64,000 nt of DNA from the NCBI RefSeq assembly GCF_014642835.1, contig NZ_BMJA01000002.1:409713-473712 (forward strand). The letters are read 5' to 3'. This document shows, in pieces, positions 9,090-17,920 of this stretch (its first letter is position 1; each line of letters opens with the position of its first letter). Source of the DNA: Dyella nitratireducens. Its GTDB lineage: Bacteria > Pseudomonadota > Gammaproteobacteria > Xanthomonadales > Rhodanobacteraceae. Position numbers and translations under genes: made by a program. The notes under the pieces were generated by a model, which did not search any database, was not told where the DNA came from, and saw nothing but the letters and a program-made list of their open reading frames with translations.

Positions 9090-10582
9090 TACTTGGGCCC
9101 TTGCTTGTTGCCGAGCGCCTTGTAGTCGGCGGTGACATTGACCGGCGGCAACGGTGCGCCGCCCAATGCCTTGTACAGCGACACGTAAGCGAGGTCGCGT
9201 TCGGCACGCGCGGATACCAGTGCGAGCTGTGCGTTCTGCTGTGCGATCACGGCATCTTGCAGATCGAGCGTGCTGGAAAGGCCAAGGCTGCGGCGCTTGT
9301 TCAGCGCGGTCACGTTGTCGTCGAGCGCCTGTGCAGCCTGCTGGGCCGAGTTCTCGCGCTGATGCGCCTGCTGCAGATCGCCCATCGCGGTTTCGGTTTC
9401 GGCGACGCCTTGCAGTACCGCCTGACGATAGGCGTACACCGCGGCGAGCAGTTCATGTTTCTGCGAGTGCGCCTTGGCGACGCGCATGCCCCAGTCGAAC
9501 AGCGGCACGTCCATCACCGGGCCGGCTGAGAAAATGCCGTCACCGGAACGAATGAAGTTGTGATGGCTGAGCAGGTTCACCGACCAGTCCAGCGAGGCGC
9601 CCAGTCCGATGTGCGGATAGATGTCCGCCCGGGCAATACCCGCTTGCCCAGCCGCACGCAGCACCTCGGCCTCCGCCGCAGCGATCTCGGGACGCGTGCG
9701 CAGCAGCTCGGCCGGCGCGTGCGTCATCTGCCAATCGCCCAGTTGTGGTTGGGTGCCACCGTCCAGCCACGCTGGATCCGGCTCGCTTTGGCCGAGCAGC
9801 ACGGCCAATTGCTGCGCATTGGCATTGATGGCCCGTTGCGGATCGATCAGCGCCATGTCAGAACGCGCCAGTTCTGCTTTGGCCGAGGCGACCTCGGTGG
9901 GAGAGGCGAGCTTCAAACGCTCGCGCACTTCAAGCAGATGCAGTTTCTCGCGGTTCGCGTCGCGCGAAGCGGTCAGCAAGCTTGCCTGTTGCTGCGCCGA
10001 GCGCAGCGAAATCCAACAGCGCGCCACTTCGGCTACGAGCGTGACGTAAGCGCTCTGCAAGTTTGCCCGGGCTGCATCGAGATTGCCGGCGGCGAGCCGG
10101 TGCGTACTTTTCAATGCGCCGAAAAGCGGCAGTTCCCACAACGCATCGAAGCCCACGATGAAGTAGGAGGCGCTGGCGTCGGGCTCGATCACCTGGTTGG
10201 TGTCCAGACGCAGGTTGGGCAGGAACGGGTCGTTGGTGTGTCGATACAGCGTGCGCACCGCTTGCAGTCGCTCGGTGGCAGCCTTGATGTCCAGGTTATT
10301 GCCCAGCGCGCGCTTCTCCAGCGCGTCCAGCTCAGGGTCGTTGAAGGCCTGCCACCAATACCTGAGGTCCGGTTGAGCGGGGCTTGGGGCATTGACCACT
10401 GGCGCGTTGCGCCATGTTTGCGGTACCGGCGGCTTCAGGGCCGGCAAGGGGGCCGCGGCGCAGCCCGCCAGCGCAGTCAGCACCAGCGCGGCGAACAGGC
10501 TTAGAGCAGAGGAGGCATGACGCGGTGCGGGATCGAGCACGGGCTGGGAACCGTCGATGAAAGGCGTGCAAAAGCTAAGCAT
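9089..10582 (-). CDS. TolC-family outer-membrane efflux lipoprotein (NodT/OprM type)
   Basis: A 497-residue outer-membrane factor. The N-terminus carries a lipobox (VLTALAGC, Cys ~41), followed by two outer-membrane-efflux repeats with long alanine-rich helices, including YWWQAFNDPELDALEKRAL and the second-repeat LDLQDAVIAQQNAQLALVSARA. This trimeric channel would give the ABC exporter an exit through the outer membrane. It is the first gene of the minus-strand operon and its start faces the HAD phosphatase, so the space between 10583 and 10754 should hold two divergent promoters. A TonB-independent drug-efflux role is equally possible. Confidence 0.9.
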   Translation of the reverse strand: MLSFCTPFIDGSQPVLDPAPRHASSALSLFAALVLTALAGCAAAPLPALKPPVPQTWRNAPVVNAPSPAQPDLRYWWQAFNDPELDALEKRALGNNLDIKAATERLQAVRTLYRHTNDPFLPNLRLDTNQVIEPDASASYFIVGFDALWELPLFGALKSTHRLAAGNLDAARANLQSAYVTLVAEVARCWISLRSAQQQASLLTASRDANREKLHLLEVRERLKLASPTEVASAKAELARSDMALIDPQRAINANAQQLAVLLGQSEPDPAWLDGGTQPQLGDWQMTHAPAELLRTRPEIAAAEAEVLRAAGQAGIARADIYPHIGLGASLDWSVNLLSHHNFIRSGDGIFSAGPVMDVPLFDWGMRVAKAHSQKHELLAAVYAYRQAVLQGVAETETAMGDLQQAHQRENSAQQAAQALDDNVTALNKRRSLGLSSTLDLQDAVIAQQNAQLALVSARAERDLAYVSLYKALGGAPLPPVNVTADYKALGNKQGPK

Positions 10583-10754
10583 ACCGGCTCAGCCTAAGAT
10601 TTGGCTTATTCCTGTACGCGTCGGTTTCGTTTCTGTCTTGTCCTTCGCCAGGCCGGCCGGCGTTGACAAGGCAAGGAACGGGAAAATGATGGAAAGGAGA
10701 CCGAAAGGGGGGGCTCGTCAAGATGCACTTTGTCTTGTGTGGGAGTGGGTGCGA

Positions 10755-11456
10755 GTGGCTGCTTGGAACATCCTGTGCGATTTCGACGGAACCATCTCCG
10801 TCGAAGACGTGATCGATTCGCTGCTGGATCGTTTCGGCCGCCCTGGCTGGGAAGCGTTGGAGCAGGATTGGCGTGCTGGCCGCATCGGTTCGCGCGAATG
10901 CATGAGCGGCCAGGTGGCCTTGCTCGACGTGGGCCGCGAAGACCTGGATACCCATCTGGACGGCTTGTGGATCGATCACGCATTCCCCGCTTTCGTGGCG
11001 CGCACGGTCGAGCTCGGCACGCCGATGCGTATCGTGAGCGATGGCCTCGACTACGCCATCCACCGCATTCTTGGGCGCTACGGTCTGGATAATCTCCCGC
11101 TGGCCGCGAATCACCTGGCGCCGGGTGTCCCGCCGCGTCAATGGCAGCTCACCTCACCGTTCCAGAGCGAAGGTTGCCGCAGCGGCACCTGCAAGTGCGC
11201 ATGCGTGGCGCAAGCGCGCGAGGGCGGCGGCAAGACGTTGTTGATCGGCGATGGCGCATCGGATTTCTGCGCGGCTGATCGTGTGGATTTTGTGTTCGCC
11301 AAACACCGCTTGATCGAGCATTGCCGCGCTTCCGGCATTCCGTATGTGCCGATCACCGGTTTTGAAGATGCGCTGGAACTGCTGCCGCGTTTGCTGGATG
11401 GCAGTTTGCTGGCCGAGCACATGCCGCGGGTATTGCCGGCGGTTTCCAATTTTTGA
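10755..11456 (+). CDS. HAD-IB phosphatase, MtnX/PHOSPHO-like
   Basis: A 233-residue haloacid-dehalogenase phosphatase. Motif I is CDFDGTIS (nucleophile and acid/base aspartates), motif II is the serine in RIVSDG, and motif IV is GDGASDFCAA. A cysteine-rich loop, GCRSGTCKCAC, falls where MtnX-type enzymes carry a CGxCK loop and may bind metal. GTG 10755 was chosen because motif I normally lies within ten residues of the N-terminus and GGGAG precedes it by nine bases; the longer frame from 10557 would overlap the divergent efflux gene. The aminotransferase follows about 250 bp later, separated by a repeat. A small phosphorylated metabolite is the likely substrate, identity unknown. Confidence 0.8.
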   Translation: MAAWNILCDFDGTISVEDVIDSLLDRFGRPGWEALEQDWRAGRIGSRECMSGQVALLDVGREDLDTHLDGLWIDHAFPAFVARTVELGTPMRIVSDGLDYAIHRILGRYGLDNLPLAANHLAPGVPPRQWQLTSPFQSEGCRSGTCKCACVAQAREGGGKTLLIGDGASDFCAADRVDFVFAKHRLIEHCRASGIPYVPITGFEDALELLPRLLDGSLLAEHMPRVLPAVSNF

Positions 11457-11530
11457 TCATGAAGAACGATGTGCTCTTTTCTGTTTGAGCGTAGAAATTC
11501 GTTTCTTCGTGATGTTCGATTTTTCCGCAC

Positions 11531-11648
11531 CGTCATTCCGGCGAAGGCCGGAATCCAGTTTCAATAAACCGTGCGAAGCACTCAAAGCCGGTTTTGTGTC
11601 CTTCGGACAACGTGTTTCAACTGGATTCCGGCCTTCGCCGGAATGACG
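11531..11648. repeat. Structured palindromic repeat, family B, copy 1
   Basis: Outer arms beginning GTCATTCCGGCGAAGGCCGG pair over nearly 30 bases with the reverse complement at the far end. Inside are two mini-hairpins, GTGC-GAA-GCAC and TGTCC-TTC-GGACA, separated by a TCAAA-containing spacer. Further copies are at 38062, 46673 and (short) 50476. No ORF inside. The position between the phosphatase and aminotransferase genes suggests a transcript-processing or termination element, or simply a MITE. Confidence 0.85.
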
Positions 11649-11704
11649 ACAAGGCGAGAGCAGATGTCGCCGAACCGCTTTCCATCCATTCCTTTTTCTC
11701 TTGC

Positions 11705-13114
11705 ATGAATACCTACGATCCCAACGCCGCCTCCTACGTCATTCCCGACGACGAACTTCTCGCCGACGAAGCGCAATACAGCTCCTTCGGCGATACCGTG
11801 CACTACGTCGATCCGCCGAAGATTTTCCGCCACGGCCAGGGCAGTTACATGTACGACACGGCCGGCGTGCCGTTCCTGGATCTGCAGATGTGGTATTCGG
11901 CGGTCAACTTCGGCTATAGCAACAAGCGCCTCAATGACACGTTGAAGCACCAGATCGACGTGCTGCCGCAAGTCGCCAGCCAGTATCTGCACCAGACGCG
12001 CATTGAGTTGGCCAAGACCATTGCGGTGGATGCGCAGAAAAAATTCGGATTGAAGGGCCGCGTGCACTTCAACGTCGGCGGTGCGCAGGCGGTGGAAGAC
12101 TCGCTCAAGCTCGTGCGCAACTACAAGAACGGCAAAAGCCTGATGTTCGCCTTTGAAGGTGGTTATCATGGCCGTACGCTGGGTGCGTCATCCATCACGT
12201 CCAGCTATCGCTATCGCCGCCGCTTCGGCCACTTTGGCGAGCGCGCGATGTTCATTCCGTTCCCGTATCCGTTCCGTCGCCCGAAAGGCATGACGCCGGA
12301 AGAATATTCCGATCATTGCGTGCGCCAGTTCGCGCGCTTGTTCGAAACCGAATACAACGGCGTGTGGGATCCAAAGGTCAGTCAGGCTGAATACGCTGCT
12401 TTCTACGTGGAGCCCATCCAGGGCACCGGCGGCTACGTCGTGCCGCCGCGCAATTTCTTCAAGGATCTGAAGAAGGTGCTGGATCAATACGGCATCCTGA
12501 TGGTGGTGGACGAAATCCAGATGGGTTTCTGGCGCACCGGCAAGCTATGGTCGATCGAGCATTTCGGCGTGACGCCAGACGTGATCGTATTCGGCAAGGC
12601 GCTTACCAATGGTTTGAATCCGCTCTCCGGTTTGTGGGCGCGCGAGGAGATGATCAATCCGACCATCTTCCCGCCTGGTTCCACCCACTCCACGTTCAAT
12701 TCCAACCCGCTCGGCACGTCGCTGGGCCTGGAAGTGATCAAGATGGGCTACGAGCTGGATTACGAAAAAACCGTGCCGGAAAAGGGCGCTTATTTCCTCG
12801 AAGGTCTGAAGGACCTGCAGAAGCGCCACAAGGAAATCGGCGATGTGGACGGTTTGGGCCTGGCGCTGCGTGCCGAGATCTGCACTGACGACGGTTTCAC
12901 GCCGAACAAGGCACTGTTGGACAAGATGGTCGACATCGGCCTGGCAGGGGACCTGGAGCACAACGGCAAGAAGATCGGCCTCGTGCTGGACGTGGGCGGC
13001 TGGTACAAGAACGTGATTACGTTCGCGCCGTCGTTGGACATCAGCTACGAAGAGATCGATCTGGCCATGGCGCTGCTCGATCAGTTGCTCACGAAGGCGA
13101 AGAAGGCGATGTGA
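11705..13114 (+). CDS. Class III (PLP-dependent) aminotransferase
   Basis: A 469-residue fold-type I aminotransferase. Visible family marks are the FNVGGAQAVEDSLKLVR helix, FEGGYHGRTLGASS (PLP phosphate region), VVDEIQMGFWRTG (the conserved aspartate binding the PLP nitrogen; families usually have DEVQTGFGRTG) and VIVFGKALTNG with the Schiff-base lysine. Start ATG 11705 (MNTYDPNAASYV); the open frame upstream runs into the repeat. No clear Shine-Dalgarno. A strong hairpin terminator follows. Class III enzymes act on omega- or alpha-amino groups (ornithine, GABA, diaminobutyrate and others); the substrate cannot be told here. Its pairing with the HAD phosphatase may mean one pathway. Confidence 0.88.
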   Translation: MNTYDPNAASYVIPDDELLADEAQYSSFGDTVHYVDPPKIFRHGQGSYMYDTAGVPFLDLQMWYSAVNFGYSNKRLNDTLKHQIDVLPQVASQYLHQTRIELAKTIAVDAQKKFGLKGRVHFNVGGAQAVEDSLKLVRNYKNGKSLMFAFEGGYHGRTLGASSITSSYRYRRRFGHFGERAMFIPFPYPFRRPKGMTPEEYSDHCVRQFARLFETEYNGVWDPKVSQAEYAAFYVEPIQGTGGYVVPPRNFFKDLKKVLDQYGILMVVDEIQMGFWRTGKLWSIEHFGVTPDVIVFGKALTNGLNPLSGLWAREEMINPTIFPPGSTHSTFNSNPLGTSLGLEVIKMGYELDYEKTVPEKGAYFLEGLKDLQKRHKEIGDVDGLGLALRAEICTDDGFTPNKALLDKMVDIGLAGDLEHNGKKIGLVLDVGGWYKNVITFAPSLDISYEEIDLAMALLDQLLTKAKKAM

Positions 13115-13269
13115 CGCTTTCACTCCTGCTCATCTTCGATGGGGGAGTGAAGAGTAATCTCGCTGCGCAGCATGTTTATGGCCGTCATGCCGCTTTTGCA
13201 GGAATGGCGGCATCAAAACAAAGATCAGGTTTTTGTCGATGTTCCCATGCAGGGGAAGCTGACAAACAC

Positions 13270-13295
13270 GGCGGCGCTCAGCGCCGCCTTTTTTT
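13270..13295 (+). terminator. Rho-independent terminator after the aminotransferase
   Basis: GGCGGCGCTCAGCGCCGCC forms a GC-rich hairpin followed by seven T residues. The T tract overlaps the stop codon of the converging sensor kinase (13294-13296), so the kinase gene ends inside its neighbour's terminator. Confidence 0.9.
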
Positions 13296-14679
13296 AGGTT
13301 TGGTCCGCTGCGGGGAAAATGATTTCCACGCGCAAGCCGCGTCCGTCGCTGCCGCTGCGATAACGCACGCGCGCCTCATGCCACTCCGCAATCCGTTGCA
13401 CGATCGCCAGCCCTAGTCCGCTGCCTTGCTCCTCGCTGCCGGGTACGCGGAAGAAGCGTTCGCCCAGGCGCTCGATCCATGAGGGCGGCACACCGGGGCC
13501 GTTGTCTTCCACCGCAAGGCAGATGTGTCTGTTTTCGCGATCAAGCGATACGGTCATGACGCTGCCGCGGCCGGCATAGCGCAAACTGTTGTCGATCAGG
13601 TTGTCGAGCAGCTCCTGCAGCCGATGGCGGTCGCCGTCGATATGCAGCGGACCGGCGGGGCCTTCGTAGCCCAGGTCGATATGGGCGGCCAGCGCTTCGT
13701 GTACGCGCTGGCCGACCAGTTCGGGAATCAACGTGGCCAGATCCAGCCGCTCGGTATCACCCGCCTCGTGCTCCGCGGTTTGCGCACGCGTCAGTGCGAG
13801 CAGTTGGCTTGAGGTGCGGTTGGCGCGCAGGATCAGGCGCTGGATGTGATTGAGTGCATCTTTGATGGTGGTTGGATCGGAGCTGGCTTGTGCGCGTTCC
13901 GCATGCACGCTCAAACCTGCCAACGGCGTGCGTAATTGATGCGCGGCGTCGGCGATAAAGCGTTCGTGCAAGGCGAGCATGCCGCGCAGGCGCGCGAACA
14001 GGCCATCGATGGTGCGTGTAAGCGGGAGGATTTCCACCGGCACGTCGGCGTCACCGATAGGTGCCAGGCCGTGCTCACGGTTGGCCAGCTGATTGGTGAG
14101 CGGTTCGAGCTGGCGCAAGCTCGTACTCACACCCAACCAAACCAGCAGAAATGCCGCAACAATCAGCAGCGCCTGCGCGGGAATGCTCAGAAGCAAGATT
14201 TGCCGCGCTTCCTGGTGCCGGTCGTGCAGGGTTTCAGCGATGGTCACCTCCAGCTGGTCATCCGGTTCGCGCGGATTGACCATCTGGATGCTGGCCGCGC
14301 GCAGCGCATGTCTTTCGATCTGGATGTCGTAGAGCTGCGGTGCATGCCCATCGGCGAACAAGCCACGGGGAGGCTTAAGCACGGGGTTGCCGGCGATCAG
14401 TCCGTGATGTTCGCTAAACACGCTGAAGTAATTGCGTCCTTCCGGCTCGTATTCCAGCAGGAACTGGGCTTGCGGCGTGACTTGGCCATCCGGGCTTTTG
14501 TTGGTCATCAGCTGCACCAGGGTCAGCGTGTCGTTGACCAGATTCACATCGTGCACGTGGTTGGCGTAGATCAGCGCACCCAGGTAGGTGATCAAGCTGT
14601 TCAACAGCAGCAGTGCGGTGAGCGGGACCAGCAGCGTGGTCAGCAGGCGCCTGCGCAGGCTTTGGCGTCTAGCCCGCAT
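13294..14679 (-). CDS. Two-component sensor histidine kinase (TctE/QseC-like)
   Basis: A 461-residue membrane kinase. Two transmembrane helices (~13-38 and ~165-190) flank a periplasmic sensor of the 2CSK_N type; a HAMP-like linker follows, then the phosphoacceptor motif ADAAHQLRTPLAG, the N box LLDNLIDNSLRYAG, the G1 box VEDNGPGVP and the G2 box GSGLGLAIVQRI. It would autophosphorylate the H-box histidine and pass phosphate to the response regulator encoded 95 bp upstream on the same strand. The signal is unknown; TctE- and QseC-like sensors answer carboxylates, metals or envelope cues. The stop codon lies within the terminator of the converging aminotransferase gene. Confidence 0.92.
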   Translation of the reverse strand: MRARRQSLRRRLLTTLLVPLTALLLLNSLITYLGALIYANHVHDVNLVNDTLTLVQLMTNKSPDGQVTPQAQFLLEYEPEGRNYFSVFSEHHGLIAGNPVLKPPRGLFADGHAPQLYDIQIERHALRAASIQMVNPREPDDQLEVTIAETLHDRHQEARQILLLSIPAQALLIVAAFLLVWLGVSTSLRQLEPLTNQLANREHGLAPIGDADVPVEILPLTRTIDGLFARLRGMLALHERFIADAAHQLRTPLAGLSVHAERAQASSDPTTIKDALNHIQRLILRANRTSSQLLALTRAQTAEHEAGDTERLDLATLIPELVGQRVHEALAAHIDLGYEGPAGPLHIDGDRHRLQELLDNLIDNSLRYAGRGSVMTVSLDRENRHICLAVEDNGPGVPPSWIERLGERFFRVPGSEEQGSGLGLAIVQRIAEWHEARVRYRSGSDGRGLRVEIIFPAADQT

Positions 14680-14681
14680 GT

Positions 14682-14740
14682 CTCACACTGCTCCTGCTGC
14701 GGCAGCCGGCCTACTCGCCCTCGCTACGGAAGAGTGTGAG
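14682..14740. promoter_or_regulatory. Inverted repeat between response regulator and kinase genes
   Basis: CTCACACT (14682-14689) and AGTGTGAG (14733-14740) are exact reverse complements 43 bases apart, in the 95-bp gap just before the kinase start. They could fold in the mRNA or form a looped operator. No function is known. Confidence 0.25.
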
Positions 14741-14774
14741 AAAGACGGGCTGTGGTGGCGCCACCGGCGCTGGC

Positions 14775-15449
14775 TCATGCTTCCTTGACCTCTTCCAGCA
14801 GATAGCCCAGTCCACGGATGGTGCGTACCTGCGTGCCGGAATCGGTGAGCTTGCGGCGCAGGCGATAGATGGCGATATCCAGACCGTTGTCAGTGAGTTC
14901 CTGATCCCAGCTGCACAAGGCTTCGATCAGTTGCGCGCGGCTGGTGACGCGATCCGGGCGAGCAGCGAGCGCTTCGAGCAGGCCGAATTCGCGTGCGGTG
15001 AGTTCCAGCGGCTTGTCGTCCACCCAGGCGCGATGGCCGGGCAGATCCAGGCGCAGGCGGCCGATGGTGATTTCCGGCGCACCCTGGGTGGTGTAGCGCC
15101 GCAACAAGGCGCGTACACGTGCTTCGAATTCGGCCAGGGCGAAGGGCTTCACCAGGTAATCGTCAGCGCCCAGATCCAGTACGCGTACGCGCTCACGCAG
15201 GCCTTCGCGCGCGGTGATCACCAGCACCGGCAAGCTGCTGCCGCGTTTGCGTACACGCTGCAATACTTCGCTGCCATCCAGCCCCGGCAGGCCAAGATCG
15301 AGCACGAGCAGGTCATAAGGTGTGTCTTTCAGTGCTGCGTCTGCACGCACCCCGTCGACCACGTGATCGACCGCATGGCCGCCCTGACGCAGCGCCGCGC
15401 TGACGCCGGCGGCAATGGAGGGGTCGTCTTCGGCAATCAGGATGCGCAT
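14775..15449 (-). CDS. OmpR/PhoB-family response regulator
   Basis: A 224-residue regulator. The receiver domain (1-~115) has the acidic pair in IAEDDP, the phosphoacceptor aspartate in LLVLDLGLPG (~Asp51), the threonine in VLVITAR and the lysine in DYLVKPFALAE. The C-terminal winged helix carries the LTAREFGLLEAL and IYRLRRKLTDSG elements of OmpR-type DNA binding. It lies directly upstream of the kinase gene on the same strand and forms a two-component pair with it. Closest named relatives are TctD/QseB. Targets are unknown; the neighbouring secreted peptidase gene across the divergent gap is one candidate. Confidence 0.93.
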   Translation of the reverse strand: MRILIAEDDPSIAAGVSAALRQGGHAVDHVVDGVRADAALKDTPYDLLVLDLGLPGLDGSEVLQRVRKRGSSLPVLVITAREGLRERVRVLDLGADDYLVKPFALAEFEARVRALLRRYTTQGAPEITIGRLRLDLPGHRAWVDDKPLELTAREFGLLEALAARPDRVTSRAQLIEALCSWDQELTDNGLDIAIYRLRRKLTDSGTQVRTIRGLGYLLEEVKEA

Positions 15450-15686
15450 GGTCGAAGGGCTCCGGCAGGCCTTGAGTGTTGCAATATGGCCATGATTTTC
15501 AGCGAGTTCCGGTCGAGTTGGCTGAACAGTTGGATAGGTTGGGTTAGCGCAGCGTAACCCAACAAAGCCGCATCGAACACGTTGGGTTACGCTGCGCTAA
15601 CCCAACCTACGCCATGACGTTTGGCGGATGTCTTGGTTGTCGCGTTTGGCGCACGCTCGTTCTTCAACGTGTAGGGGAGACCATCG
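15450..15686. other. Divergent intergenic region holding a REPIN
   Basis: This gap separates the minus-strand two-component operon from the plus-strand peptidase gene and contains the REPIN at 15535-15610. The peptidase ribosome binding site (AGGGGAGA, ending near 15680) is at its right edge. No convincing promoter hexamers were picked out. Confidence 0.4.
15535..15610. repeat. REPIN copy 1
   Basis: Two inverted REP units (core TAGGTTGGGTTAGCG) flank an unrelated spacer of about 17 bases. Each unit holds its own inner palindrome (GGGTTA...TAACCC). It is one of five such elements in the window. Confidence 0.9.
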
Positions 15687-17909
15687 ATGAGCTTTGCAAT
15701 GGGCAGTAGCGGGCGATGGCTCGCGGCTTGCGTCATGCTGTGGTCGTGCCAGGCGATGGCGCAGACCACGGCACCCGTCGCGCCACAGACCAGCGCAGCA
15801 TCGGCGGCGACGGCACAAGAAATTCCGTTTGCGCCTGCGCACGACACCATCATCACCACGCAGAGTGCACCGAATGCATGGGGCGGCGAGCGCACCGGCA
15901 ACGAACCGACGCTATCCGATCGCGTGGTCAGCTACACCATCGACGCGGACCTGGATGCTGCCAAGCATGCTGTCACCGGCACGGAGCACATGACGTGGCG
16001 CAATCGCAGCGATCGCGAGGTGCATAGCGTTTATTTCCACCTTTACCTCAATGCTTTCCAGAATGAAGGCAGCACGTTCTTCACCGAGCGCAAGGTGCTT
16101 ACCGCACACGGCAGCTCGCGCGGCAATGCGGAGCTGGAGAAAGGCCAGTGGGGTTGGGTTCGCCTGCAGAGCGTGCAACAGAACGGCACGCCGGTGACGT
16201 GGAGCTTCGTGCATCCGGACGGTGGTCCGTCGACGGATGAAACGGTCGTGCGCATCGATCTGGCACAGCCGGTGCCGGCGGGTGGCACGCTGGCGCTGGA
16301 TATCGATTTTCTCAGCCAGCTGCCGCGCGTGGTGGAACGCACCGGATGGTGGGGTGATTTCAATCTGGTGGGCCAATGGTTCCCGAAGATCGGCGTGCTT
16401 GAGTTGCCCGGCGAGCGCGGTGCCACGGAGGTGCGCTGGAACGTGCACGAGTTTCATTTCGAAAGCGAGTTCTATGCGGATTTCGGCTTGTATGACGTGC
16501 ATCTGACGGTGCCCAGCGATTACACCGTGGGTGCGGTCGGCAAGCTGCAGGGCACGCCGGAGCAGAAGAACGGCAAGACCACCTATCACTTCGTGCAAGG
16601 GGATGTGCACGATTTTGCATGGGTGGCCGCTAAAGGCTTCAAGACGATGGACGGCACGTATGAAGGGCCAGGCAGCCCGAAAGTGGCGGTGCGCGTGATT
16701 TACCCTGCGGAATACGAAGCGAGTGCAGCACCTACGCTGAAATCGACCATCGATGCGCTCGGTTATTTCTCGCGCACGCTGGGCGCTTATCCGTATGAAA
16801 CGGTCACGGCGGTTATTCCGCCCTATAACGCGGATGAAGCAGGTGGCATGGAGTATCCAACCTTCTTCACTTCCGAGGGCTATAAAGTGGTCGAGCCCGA
16901 TACGGCGTATCAGATGCTCAGCGATTTCGTGAATATCCACGAATTCGGCCACGGTTATTTCTACGGCATTCTCGCGTCCAATGAATTCGAGGAGCCGATC
17001 CTGGACGAAGGGCTCAACGAATATTGGGACAACCGCATGCTGCGTGAGCGCAAGCAGGACCTGGTGCTGGCCACACCCTTCACCAAGTCATTGGGCATCA
17101 CGCCGCGCATCAGCGGCTTTGCTTTCGAACGTGCGACCGCGACGCTGTTCCATCCCGCCGATCCGCTCGCGCAGAACAGCTGGGATCGTCTCTCCGGTAC
17201 CAGCTACGGCACCGTTTATTCACGCACGGCCACGGCCATGCATGATCTCGAGGAGCGCCTTGGCCGGCCGGCATTGGAGAAAGCCTTCAAGCTCTACTAC
17301 CAGCGCTGGCACTTCCGTCATCCCTCGGTTGCGGATTTCCGTGCTGCGCTGATCGATAGCTCCGGTAATGCCAAGGATGTGGATGCCATTTTCAATGAGT
17401 ACGTCTATGGGACGGCTTTCATCGACGACAAGGTGGCCGACATCGACAGCTACGAAGTGCAGCCGCAGGCGGGCGTGACCTGGAAGGATGGCAAGCAGAC
17501 CGAAGTCGATGCCGAGGAGCTCGACAAGCAAATCGACAAGCAGCGCAGTGACTGGGAAAAGGCGCACAAGGACGCCAAACCGGGTGCGCCTGGCCCGTTC
17601 CCCTGGCACAGCACGGTGACGGTGACACGCGATGGTGCGTCTGCACCAGAGTTGCTGCGCGTGACCTTTGAGGATGGTACGCACGAGGACGTCACGTGGA
17701 ACGATGACCGACGCTGGGCACGCTTCGAGTTCGTCAAGCCAAGCAAAGTCGTATCGGCAGAGCTTGATCCAGACCAGCACGACTTGTTGGATCGCGGCCG
17801 GCTCAACAATAGCCAGACCACGGAGCCGGATGGTGCCGCATCGCGACGCTGGACGGCCGATGCCGCCGCGTTGATGCAAAGTATCTCCGCCTTGCTGACA
17901 ACCTTGTGA
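15687..17909 (+). CDS. Secreted M1-family (gluzincin) metallopeptidase
   Basis: A 740-residue protein with an N-terminal signal peptide (cleavage probably after AMAQ, ~26). The zinc site HEFGH is followed after exactly 18 residues by the third ligand glutamate in LDEGLNEYWDN, the HEXXH-X18-E pattern of M1 aminopeptidases. An N-terminal beta-saddle domain begins near DRVVSYTIDADLDAAKHAVTG. The canonical GAMEN motif is replaced by EAGGMEYPTF, as in many bacterial M1-like proteins, so substrate choice may differ. Good ribosome binding site (AGGGGAGA). The membrane-protein gene follows with near-overlapping start. Likely a periplasmic peptidase for peptide nutrition. Confidence 0.87.
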   Translation: MSFAMGSSGRWLAACVMLWSCQAMAQTTAPVAPQTSAASAATAQEIPFAPAHDTIITTQSAPNAWGGERTGNEPTLSDRVVSYTIDADLDAAKHAVTGTEHMTWRNRSDREVHSVYFHLYLNAFQNEGSTFFTERKVLTAHGSSRGNAELEKGQWGWVRLQSVQQNGTPVTWSFVHPDGGPSTDETVVRIDLAQPVPAGGTLALDIDFLSQLPRVVERTGWWGDFNLVGQWFPKIGVLELPGERGATEVRWNVHEFHFESEFYADFGLYDVHLTVPSDYTVGAVGKLQGTPEQKNGKTTYHFVQGDVHDFAWVAAKGFKTMDGTYEGPGSPKVAVRVIYPAEYEASAAPTLKSTIDALGYFSRTLGAYPYETVTAVIPPYNADEAGGMEYPTFFTSEGYKVVEPDTAYQMLSDFVNIHEFGHGYFYGILASNEFEEPILDEGLNEYWDNRMLRERKQDLVLATPFTKSLGITPRISGFAFERATATLFHPADPLAQNSWDRLSGTSYGTVYSRTATAMHDLEERLGRPALEKAFKLYYQRWHFRHPSVADFRAALIDSSGNAKDVDAIFNEYVYGTAFIDDKVADIDSYEVQPQAGVTWKDGKQTEVDAEELDKQIDKQRSDWEKAHKDAKPGAPGPFPWHSTVTVTRDGASAPELLRVTFEDGTHEDVTWNDDRRWARFEFVKPSKVVSAELDPDQHDLLDRGRLNNSQTTEPDGAASRRWTADAAALMQSISALLTTL

Positions 17910-17920
17910 GGGCCGCCATC

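Noticed and set aside
10557-10754. N-terminal extension of the HAD phosphatase
   Set aside because: The added 66 residues overlap the divergent efflux gene, and the HAD nucleophile motif normally lies close to the N-terminus.
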